DNA of 64,000 nucleotides from Bimastos eiseni. Lineage: Eukaryota > Annelida > Clitellata > Crassiclitellata > Lumbricidae. The DNA lies in assembly GCA_959347315.1 (NCBI GenBank), contig OY365810.1, positions 23,217,906-23,281,905 of the forward strand. The letters are read 5' to 3'. A program made the position numbers and the translations under genes. This document shows, in pieces, positions 10,601 through 22,600 of this stretch (its first letter is position 1; the number at the start of each line of letters is the position of its first letter). The notes beneath the pieces are model-generated. The model saw only the letters and a list, made by a program, of their open reading frames with translations, made no database searches and was not told the origin of the DNA.

Positions 10601-13600
10601 GGACCCCCTATATAATGAGTAAACTTCCTGAAACTGTTAAGGATAGTTTCTTTTAGGAATTGGAAAAAATTAGCATATAGACAGATGCCTCCTACAAAAA
10701 CCCCAAATTGGAACATTAGGGTTTGATGCACCCTAATGTTCCAATATTTGTTTTGATTTGTCAATTAAGAAAAAATGTCACTGATCATATTGTGTCGTAG
10801 CTTTCAGCACCAGTTATTCAGAAGCGCTTTCAGCAATGACAGCCTTGAGGAAATAAAAAGTCTTCAGTCAATGAAGGCATTAGGATTGGTCCCAACTATA
10901 ATCTTACTATGGAGAGTGTGGGGGGAGTCGATTCGTTTCACACAGAAGGGCCCTCATAGGCGAGGCACAGTGCTGGGTCATAGCAGTCCTTGCCCTGGGA
11001 TGTATGTTGTATACATCCACCCTGATCAGTAGTAGTGACGACTGATTGATTGCTAATTGATTGAACACGTTTGCTGCAGTTCCAAGTGCACCGCATGGTC
11101 TTCAGGCCAACATGATTGAGGAAGATCCACCAGTGGCATCCGTGTCGTGGATGGAGCCACTTGTGTCCAATGGCGATATTCTTGCCTACCGAATTGCTTA
11201 TGCAGCCAGAGGTGAAACGACATTTGAAGAAAGGGGCCTTGGTCCAAATAAACTCCAATACACAACCGGCTTTCTGGGTATGCTTTAACTTTGATTTGGG
11301 AATTTGAGTGCATTTAAAATTTTGGTAATGTACCGTGTTGTCAGTGTTGTTGTGAAGTCATATCCAAATTTTCAGACACTTCATATTTCTGCCACCTAAA
11401 TGATTTTTATTCTTTTCAAAGTAGTTATTTTTTTTCCATATTGCATAGCGATACGGAATGATGATGATGATGATAGTAGTGAATTGATATGTATTTTTCA
11501 CGAGGTTGCTCAACTGAAGCAAAATTGGATGTGTAGAAATGATGGATAAAGCATCTAAAATATCAATACAAATTATGAAATTAATTAGAGCTGTACCGAT
11601 ATCACTTTTTGCCGATTATGCCAATACCGATTCATTTGCTGATACCCAATTATTTAATATCGGCGCCGATTATCTTGCCGATATCCGATATTGCCAATAT
11701 CTCTATAATCGGCCCGATTAATCGGTAAAGCTCTAAAATTAATACTTTTATCGGTTTGCTTTTTAAAAATAGTTCTGAAATACTGTTTTCTTTTCTTGTA
11801 TAAATTCATATTTCATGCCGGAGTCATTGAAACAGTTTAAATGTTTACCTAAGGAAGAAGATAATGTTTCTATTATAATTATTATTATTATGATGATGAT
11901 ATGATATTATTATAATTATTGTTATTATTATTATTCTTAAATTTGTAATGTAGGCACTGTCATGCTGAAATGTGGCAGTCTGAGACAGATGCTATAGAAG
12001 AAGATGTAGTTTGATATCCAAGTGCTCAAAGGAGAAATAGTGAGTTTTGAGTCGCTTTCTGCGGGAAGGAGATGCATTTGAACCATGAAGAGAGAGAGTG
12101 GCTGTTTCTTAACTGGTAATGTATTGTTAATTTCTTGCAGATGTTTCAGATGTGTTGATCTCTTGTCGTGTTTTAGATAGAGACCGAGAGTACGAAGTTC
12201 GTGTTGCCGCCAGGAATTCGTTTGGTTATGGTGAGGAAGCTCACTTGACCATCAAAACGCCCGAAGGAAGTGAGTCAGTGGTATTTTGTTCAGTGGAACC
12301 ATCGACCAGAAGCGGGAGCTACTGATCTCTTCTTACCCTATGCAAACATACCCATATGCATACTTTCTGTGCTTGATTTCTCTCGATTTTATTTCGTTCT
12401 CTGTTCACTGTCGACTTTTTTAAACTTAGCTGCAATTTTTCATTCTCCTTGGCTTGTGCTTTGATTTCTCGAATGTTTGTTAACTGTGATAAGTACTTTT
12501 ATTTCTTGGTTTTTATGGTTTTATTTTACTTAATGCATATTTTATTTTACTTGGACATCCATCGTACAGGAATATGCCACTTAATATTTCACAAGGTTTC
12601 AAATGGTAAAAACTCTTTTCTTCATCCATTTTCAAAAACGAGTAAGATTTCTAATTGTATTTTGCATTTTTAAGACTAAAACAAATTCATTAGCTTTTTC
12701 CTCCATTAGTTGCAGCTACTTCTTTAAACTTCTCTGCATTGGAGCTTTTCCTTGTTTTTAAAACGTATGAGATTCAGTACATGCGACTGTTTTTATTCCT
12801 ACAGATGTTGTCAAATTCCTTGTTTAGGTCTAGATTTGTGTTAATTTTACCAAGATTATTACGATAATAACTCTTTTGGTAAGGGAACTTTAAGCAACAT
12901 TTTTGTGAAGTTTGTAAAAGTTACTATGTTGAGTGTCTGTTTAGATAACTTAGTAACTAATTACTAAGAAGCAGGTAATAGAACATGCATGTGATACCCT
13001 CTGATCAGTCCTCTTGTGACATTGACATTTTACCACAATCTCCCCTTTGCACCTAAGGAGATTGGTGTCCAGAAAAAATAAAATGATTATTTCTGTGCTG
13101 GACAGGATTTCTTACAAACCGCCAGCATGCACTGATTCATTGCACTTTCATATCTCCAGAGAAACAAATGAATGAATTTTAAGATTTCTAATACTCATAA
13201 AGTTCAAAACCTGTGCAAGGGTTGAAAAGGTTTTGAGCAGCTTACTCAGTGCTCATCCCATTCTGTTTGCAGATTCTTGGAAAGGAAACACTGGATATAC
13301 AGACTCTGACTATAGCTTGCTTACAATTGTCCAGGATATTAATAAAAAAAATAACTCAGCATCAACAGTCCAGAGTGCTCTGAAGTCAATAGTGATTCAT
13401 TATTACCAATACTAGCAGAGCTGATTTCATTCTGTTCAATTTAATTTTCTTTTATATTCTTTCACTTGACAGATTTAGGTCTTCTCGAAAGTCTGGTCTT
13501 TTGCTCTTTTAAGTGTCACTTGTGTTTGTGATATATTTTTATTTTTGGGTCGATATTTCGTTTTGTTTTCAATCTGCTCCATTTGTGTCTACATTGCCAT

Positions 13601-16600
13601 TCGTGAATTGTTTTCTTTTGCTTCAGCATGTCGTGGATCGTATCAGATCCTATTACGACATAGCTTGGTTGTTGTTTCGACGCTTGATTCTGAATATATT
13701 CCAACAGTCCTTTTGGTCTGATTTCATCAGATCTTGTTAAGCATGGTTGGTCATTGCTTTTCGTTATGTGTTGATCTTGTGACCAGCTCCAGGAGCAGCC
13801 CCACAGAATTTCACTGCAATCGGCATGAGTTCGACCAGCGTTAAGCTTCAGTGGGATCCTCCGGCCAAGAAGCACCAGAATGGACAGATTATAATGTACG
13901 AGGTAATCTACCACCAGCGCAACGAACAAGCCAGGAACTGGACCATCACTGCTTCTGACACGTCGACTATGGTCGAGAATCTTGAAACGATGACGGACTT
14001 TATTTTCCAGATCCGAGCCTACACGAGCATCGGACCAGGACCCTGGAGCAATCGTTTACCATTTCGAACATTTCCATATGGTATGACATCTTGGTCATCA
14101 ATGTTCTAATGCTGCTGTCTACTCTTGTCTCATGCATTCGATGTATTTCGTGCCAGTTACATTATTTTGACTTATCTGTGCAGTTATCATCCACTGTCAT
14201 TGAGGAATTGCAGTCAGAGATGGCAGCCAAGAAATTCGTCATTAACCTCATTAAGAACTATAGTGTACTACTTCGTTAGTGCTAATTAGGTATCAGCAGT
14301 AAACTCAGAAATTTGAATTGGCTAAATCTTTGAAACTGTGTGACTCACTTGTTTGGTTGGCTGATGCTGCTTGTAAATTTGATGTTGTTTTTCATTCAGC
14401 TATGTCTCTCATCAATTATATCATTCTGAAGTTTAGTTGAATTATTAGTAGAAGAGAAGAAATCTTGGTTATAAGGTCATCGAATTATCAAGCATCATTA
14501 ACATTTCAGAACATGTCATGATTTTAGATTATCTGGGTGATGATATTTTAAGTTTTGTTTCTGTGATGCTATAGACACAATTTTTATGTGAATTTAGTGG
14601 CACTGCCCGGTCCTACCAACCTACAGGTGCGTCGAACAACTCCAACTGCACTGGAGGCATCGTGGGAACCGCCACCGTTCACCGGCATCAGCGGATATCG
14701 CGTCTACTACAACATGTATTACGCAGCCGAGATGGAAAAGTGGGAGAGCGTTGAGATTTCATCATACACCGTGACAGAGATCAGTGGACTGGAACCACAC
14801 ACTGCATATGCCGTCCGAGTTCGAGCAAAGACGGCCGACGGAAAATACAGCAACTTCTCTGAAACGGCCGTCACAAACCGGATAGAGACAACTGGTTAGT
14901 TTATGACGTTGATCTATTTACTTAGAAGTTGGATTTTGGTTGAATAGAATTGGTGATGTGTATTTGACTGTTCTCAAGTAGACCGGTTGTGACTGGTATT
15001 TCCTTTGGAATTTTGCTGCTTGAACTTGAAGTAAATTGCATTTTGAATCTCTGACCAAATTTTTGCTCGTGGGTTATTGTAAGGCCCAAGTTATTGTGGC
15101 GATATCGCCTTGCGGGCTGTGTGTTGCCCTCCCTTCCAGGGTGCCTCCTAGTGTTGCGGGTCTGTGGGCTATGGGCGCCATTGTATATACATTATATATT
15201 ATGAGGCTGATTATATCTAGCCGGTATATACATTGTATATACATTGTCTATGCATTGTAACTACTACATTGTATCTACAATGTATCTATGAATATTTATG
15301 AGCCTGATTATATCTAGCCGGTATATACATTGTATATACATTGTATATACATTGTATATACATTGTATCGACAATGTCTAGACAGTGTCCTAGACAGTGT
15401 CTAGACATTGTATCGACAATAAAAAGTATAAATAGTCGGACTGTTGGGCAGTCGAGGACCAGTCCGGGAAGATTCGACCATTCAGAAAAGGATTCGAACA
15501 TTCGAAGAGAGAGCAAGGAGAGAAGAGAGAGAGAGAGAGGGCAGTTTTAGGACATTCGGTTCGAGTGCAGTCGTTTCAACAGTCGATTACTGTTTGAGTT
15601 GCAGTCAGTTAATCAGTTTTGAGTTGCATTCGGCGATAATTCTGTTGATTCTTATGCATAAATACGAAGTTCGTAGAACGCTTGTCTGTCTGTTCATTGA
15701 AACTAAACTGCGTCGTCAACATTGATAATAGTACTCAACATTGCGCCAAAAAGCCATACTTACTCACCGGACTATCAAACTCGGGAAATCTGCTGAACCA
15801 CCTCCTGGGGTACCGGAAGCTTAAAGGAGGTGAACTGAACTCACGACAGTTTGATACATGAGAAGCAGGGTAGAATCGGATCCGTTACAAATTGACCCCA
15901 GAAGCGGGATAGAAAACGAGTCTGCCACATTATTCTAGCTGTTAAGTTGCATTTATTCTATGATTTTTCTATAATTATCAGTTTATTAGCTATTTAGGGA
16001 TTAGGAAAACATTGGTGTGACCTTCAAGAAAGCTCAATTAATACCGACTGCAATTAGAGACAAAACTGAACTGTACTGCTGCAAAGTTCAGAGCAATTTG
16101 AGCCTGTTTAAATGATTATGATGTGACAGCCCACTATGATTTTCAGACTACTTGTATCATAATCGTAGTTACACATTTGCAGAGTACCTCTTAACACTTT
16201 AACGACCAGCATTATTGATTATGTCTTACATTTCACTATTCGCTGGTCGTTAAAGGGTTAAGTCATGAAAACGCCTCAGATGTGCTCCGAGACCGCGAGC
16301 AACTAGAATTGTGTTCAGGTCGCTGGTCAAAGAGAGGTAGAGAAATAGACAGAAACTCCTGTCACACATTGCTTCACATTTCTCCTGTCACACATTGCTT
16401 CACATTTCTCCTGTCACACATTGCTTCACATTTCTCCTGTCACACATTGCTTCACATTAATAGCCATTTTGACATCCTCTTCAATGATGATGAGCTGCAT
16501 CAATGCTCAAAATGGCGGATGCATTGTATTGTAAAGTATTTAAACATTTCTAGAGCGCTTCTAATAGGGTGAACCATTCAGAAGCGCCGCCAGCGCACTA

Positions 16601-19600
16601 GGCTCCGTGAGAAGAAGTCAGTTTGAGAAAAGCAACAGAGGATGAGAGACTGCCAGACAGAATTTTAGAGTGAACAGATGAAGAAAGTGCATTCTGTAGA
16701 GAGGGACCAATTGAAGCAAAAGATCAAGACTGAGCCATAGTTTTTCTAGATTGAGGAACCAAGAGGTCAGGTCTATTGAACGAGCGAAGTGGATGGAGGG
16801 AGGAAACTGAATGAGGCCGAAGCTCCTGGAGAAATGCATCGCTTTCCAACTGGTTCACTATCTTGACTCCAACCAGTTTAAATCTGGTGGATTCAGGAAA
16901 TTTAATTCTACTGAAACTCTTCTGGTTAGATTTTTAACTGATGTCTTCCAAGCCTTTGACAATGGCCATGTTACCCTACTCGTGCTGTATGATATCAGCG
17001 CTGCATTTGACACAGTCGACCATTCTATACTCCTTAGTCGGCTAACTATATATGTTGGCATCACAGACAGAGCCCTTCAATGGCTCCAATCTTTTCTTCC
17101 TGATAGATCCATATCTGTGATTTTTGGCTCTAAACGAACTGCATGGGTCACTGTCCCATACAATCTCCTTCAAGGCTCTGTTCTTGCTCCTTTGCTATTC
17201 ATCCTATATACTGCGGACCTCAGAGGTATTTTACAGCTGCTTGGCATTTCGTCACACCAGTTTGCTGATGACACTCAGGCCCTTCTTCATGGTCCAGCTT
17301 CCTCCGCAGTTCAAATGGCTGAGCGTTTACTAGAGGCTTCACTTGCCCTAGATGCTTGGCCCTCCTCTAACTGTCTACAACTAAACTCGGATAAGATACA
17401 ACTCCTCTGGCTTGGTGGTCGCCTCCAGCTTGATAAAATAAATTCAGTTTCTCTTCATCTCAGGTGTCCTCACATCCAATTTTCATCTTCCATTTGTGAT
17501 CAGGCAATTGTCTTGGATCCTACCCTTACTTTAAGTCATCAGATCAACTCAGTTTCTAGATCCTGCTTTTACCATATGAGTCAACTTTGTTCTATTTGCA
17601 GCTCTCTCTCACCTCATGCTATCACTACTTTAGTTCATGCCATGATATGTACTCAGGTGGACTTTGGAAATGCTGTTTAGTGTTTACATAGGTCTGTCTT
17701 CCGCAAATTCTCTCAAACTTCTGTCTATTCTTAATGCCACTGCTCGTCTGATAGGTGGCATTCCAAAATTTGCCAATATTCCATGCTTCATTCGGGACAC
17801 ACTTTGTGGGCTCCCTGTTCAACAGCGTATACCGTTTAAAACCATTTCCCTTATGCGCAACTGCCTACTTGGGGTGGCCCCGACATATCTAAGATCTTTC
17901 TGCACCTCAGTGTCCTCTTTCTTGCGATCTTCCACTCGCGGCCTTCTTGTTGTTCTGTACATGCGCTCTGCCACGGCCCAGTCGCAGAGCTTTGTCTGTG
18001 CTGGCCTTTCAGCTTGGAACTGTCTTCCATGGTCCCTGCACCTGGAGACGCCTAAGACCGTTTTTTCCCCACACACAGACGCCCGTTAGGAGCGCTGCTG
18101 ATTTGAGCGGCGCTATGTAAATGCTTGATTACATTACATTACATCAACCAGATATCTCGGGGCAAGACCCCCCGCTGAGCCTTGAAGATCAAAATGAGAA
18201 TTTTAAATTATACGCGAGCATGGAGAGGGAGCCAGTGAAGTTCATCAAACATAAAGGCAGAGATGAGAGAGAAATAAGGAGAGCAAGCTCTCAGTCCAGC
18301 AGCTGTCTTAAGTACTAACTGAAGAGGAGAGAGACGAACCATTGGAAGACCAATGAGAAGGGAATTGCAGTAGTCAATTCGAGAACATATAAAAGCGTGA
18401 ACTAAATTGGTAAAGGCGGGAGGAAGATACAGAACGACGAATAACCCGGAGGCGCCTTAGATGAAAATAGGATGAACGTGGTGTTGTGTTATTGAGTGTC
18501 ACAACATCAAGTTAATAAGATTGATGCATGTTGTTTCCAGAACCTTTTGACATGGTAATGAACTTCTCTGCTAAGAAGACCTCCTCTTCAACCGTTCTTC
18601 TGGACTGGAAGCATCCAAAGAAAGCTGGTGTTACACAATACAGGGTGAGGAATTTCTGCTTTCTAAGCTTTGCCTTTAAGCATATCTCGTTCTCAACACT
18701 TTTTAGTTTTGCCTGTGGTGATCTGATTTTTGTATAACCATAGTTCTAAGTCTATATGGTATATTTTTCTCATACAAATACAATTTTTATCATCTGGTCA
18801 TTGGTGTAGATAAGCCGGAACGGTCCGGAGTACATTCCAATAGTTATGCCTATTCTGAGAAAGTGTTGACATGTATGTCTCTGATTGGATCTAATACAGG
18901 GTCAGATGATACTTGTACAAATATCAAGAACAGAATAGAAGTAGAAATCCACCTAATGGAGGGAAGCCTTGTGTGCTTACTTCTGGACATCGCTAGCTTT
19001 GCGCTTAATACGCTATTTATCAGAGTGATGAATCTGATGATTGAGTTTGGCTATGCTGCTCGATGATGAGAATATTTTGGATACTACTGAATGTATCATA
19101 TCGGCAGGCAATATGATACCCTTTTCAGGGGTGCCAATCCCCCCTTGAGTGATATAGGCAAACCCCCAAGTGTCTGGATGGCAGAATATTTTCCCCCAAA
19201 GACTCAATAAATATCCCCCCACCTGAAATTGGAAGCATTTGACCCTCCCCCCCTATCTGGACGCCCTTGACCCTTTTAGTAGAATTTTTCAACCAGCCTT
19301 TTTTAGAGGTTGACAAAGACGTCAAACAACATTGCTGTTGAAACTGCTTTTATTATTGTTTTAAGTATTCCATCAATCATTAGTAAGAACATTGCTTACT
19401 GTATTTTGGTCCTGCTCCCATAAATCATTCAAAAGGAATGCTTCCTATTACACTTTTGTAGTGTCAGTCAATTATCACAATAGTAACAGGAAATAGAAGG
19501 CTGACTTCAGAACTAATATTTTCGCAACTGTGCGTCGTGCGTGTAAATTTGCCAAGGGAAAATTGTAGCTAGCTGTCACCTTATTTAACTGAGCTATTAG

Positions 19601-22600
19601 TTTGGAAGACTGTTACATCTAGTGTTGCAGTAATTCTGTGCATGGAAAGTTTCCCTTGCATCTCTGGCATGCAAAATAGGTTAAAATATTTCTGTGGGGT
19701 CAGTTATTCTTGGTGATGTTTGAGCTAGTCATGTTCTGTGTGTTTGTAGATTGAGTATATAGGTCATAAGAAGTATCTTGATGAGTATGCAGTGGAGCAT
19801 ACTTTAATCGATCAACTGAAGGAGAAGATCGTTCCAAAGGAGCAGACGAGTGTTCTGATAGAGAACCTCGTTCCGAAGACACAGTATACATTCAACATCA
19901 GTGCCTTGTTTAATGATGGATGGGGTCCATCAAGCAAGTTGAAGGCAGAAACTGGAGTTGAAGGTAATTCAGTTGCTCAGCTCAGGTTGTTTGAAACAGT
20001 GCTTGAAAAACAGGCGATTTCGATCCATGTTTAAGCCAAATGATTACTCTAGATGTAATTAGAAAATGTTAGCAGACCAAGTAAATTAGAAAATGTGAAT
20101 GGGCCACATGATAGATTAGAAAATGTTATATATATCTTCGTTTATTAGACAAACTGACACACTGCAGTTAGTTGTATAGAAGGTGAAATTCAGTTGCATA
20201 GGGTCTGAGTTCTGTTCAATTCTACTTTACCTTTTTGCTGCAGCTTTATCAATAGCTCAAAATTTATTTAAAAAGTTCTTGCAATAAAACACCTATCGTC
20301 TGTGGTTGGGAGGCTAAATGGGTGCGGCCTTGGGCGCGTAAATTAGAAAATTTTAACAGACCAGGTTGTAACCTTCTGTGCCAGGCTTTTTGGTACTGCA
20401 CACTGAATGAGTGTATGAAGTGAGTTGTATGCAATTTTGCTAGTTTTGATTCAACATAATGACCAAAAATCGGGTATTCTGTAGAATATTTTGATTGATG
20501 ACTGATCTTTGTAAAAATCGGTGATACTTCTGTGTGAAATGGTTTGTTTCAGCCCCGGCCATCATCAGTGCTCCCGTTTTCATGAAGGCATTTTCCGACT
20601 CGAGCGTTATTCTGAACGTGCTTATGGCGTCTGAGGAGTACGGTCCTGTTAGCCGATATGACATCGTAGTTGTGGCAGAGGAACTGGCCAGAGATAGGAA
20701 ACCGGATGACTTCAGTCAGGAAAGCGTAAGTCTTCGTTACTTCTTGGCCATTATTGATGACCCTACTCATATACTACATGGGCTATTACCACATTAAATC
20801 AGCTTTATACTCTATGCACTTCGTGCCCATAACAGAGTCTTACCCGCTACTGAGTGTTTGGCCTGTATAACATTTGTTATAGGGATAGCTTGCTCTTGAG
20901 CCAAATGCTTTGGACAGCACAGTGTGAGAAGCAATAGAATTTGAATGGTGCATTAGATACTATAGGTCATTGTAGTCTATCCCCAAAGTGCTGTTAGGAT
21001 GTACTTACTTACCTCTAGTGGAACTTCGGTCCCTTAGGGATTTTCTTCCCTATTGTTCCTAGTCAAATCCTTCTGTATGACTATCTTGTGATTCTGTTAC
21101 TGTTTGACTTTTTGCCTTTGTTCGTTCAACAAAACTATATTGATTGATTGATAAACTTTTGATTAGTCCTATGACCATGTTTTGTTTCATCTGCTGCAGT
21201 TGATTGAGGCCGGCCCAGACAGTGATGCCTGGATTGCTGCTCGTTTTGTTGGTCAAATGCAAAACAGTTTTCATTTGGGTGATGGTTCAAGCCCTGGAGA
21301 TGGCAAATTCTTCAATCGACCTTTGATACGTGGACTGGTTTATCGAGTGTTTGTGCGTGCTTACACAGCGGACAATGTAAGTTGATGAAGTGTGTCGATG
21401 TCGGTAGTTTTTTTTGTCGTTATTTTATTTTGCATGTGGAAGCTGCTTTTTCAGAGATTTCACAGTAGCCTGCACTCATTTTTAATGCATATGAAACATA
21501 TGTACTTGCATAATTATGGAGAGTCGACATCAGAGAATGCAATCAGAATTGTGTGCGCCTGTTTCGCATGTTGTAATATTACAGGATGGTTGTAATTTCT
21601 ATCTCATCTGACCACTGCAGCCAATTAGGCTTTATGATGGAGGTCTTTTGTTTAGTTGAAAGCAAAGTTTCACTTAAGGAAAACAAAGGCAAACACCAAT
21701 TCTTTATTACTTCGAATTGATATATGCGATTTCTCATTCTAACAAATTTATTTTTGCACTTAAGTATAAATACATGTTGCATATTATGTTGTTTACATTT
21801 TAGAAACCATCGTACATACAGATATATATCTAGAAACTAATAAGAATAGTCGTATATTATTTTTCTGTTCTATGAAATGTATGATACACACAGAAGGATA
21901 TTTAGTACGATGGAACTGCAGTGACTACCCATTGAAGATCAAATCGAGTTTATGATGCTAATTTTATCAGTGTTATATGATTAGTGCTGAGACTGTAGAT
22001 GCTATACAGTCGCGTGACCAATCACTGACCATATGGTCAGTGATTGGTCACGTGACTATAGTGTTCACTCCTTCGAAGTGTCGTGTCATGACACTACGAA
22101 GGAGTGAATAAACGGTGGAGCATAAAACCATGTGGTAGTTCTTCTGATTTTATATGAATATATTTTGTATTATAAGCGATACATTCAGAGTATGCACGTA
22201 ACACAATGTATACGCAGTGCATTTCTGAGGTACCTCGAAACTGGTATACAGATGCCAAGATGCGTACACTTGTACGCATGTGATGCTGTGTGCAAATATG
22301 TCGTCTGCACGATGTGGTGTTTGTTGCTTTTAGAAGTGGACATCTTCTCCATTCTCGCATGCTCTGGCAACCACTGATGACCTGCCGGACAAGGCCGTCT
22401 TTGACCAGGCCAGTCTTCGGCTGCTCTGGATTGTTGCACCAGTCTGCATCGTCATTGTTCTCTTCCTCCTCCTCATACTTATCATCATTTTTGTCAGGTA
22501 ATAATTGATCTTTCAACTTTGAAAAACCGCCACACAATGTCTGATGGAGAGGCTGTGGGCATGATCACTCTAAGTGCATTTAGTTGTTTGTGGGTCTATG

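Larger units (their letters stand above)
8335..10735 (+). mobile_element. Degenerate 2.4-kb hAT-type DNA transposon
   Basis: The left end TAGGGTGCATCAAAC (8335) and right end GTTTGATGCACCCTA (ending 10735) are perfect 15-base inverted repeats. ATGTTCCA flanks both sides (8327-8334 and 10736-10743), a perfect 8-bp duplication. Inside are pieces of a transposase-like protein on the same strand (8681-9370, 9720-9825, 10235-10380), interrupted by stops, a fold-back duplication (8801-8977) and an L2-like LINE end (9828-10240). The TAGGG start and 8-bp duplication point to hAT. The element is dead. It sits inside a Lar intron. Confidence 0.85.

Noticed and set aside
13516..13929. Minus-strand 137-codon frame over a FN3 exon
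   Set aside because: Its second half is the antisense shadow of the FN3 exon at 13787-14080.
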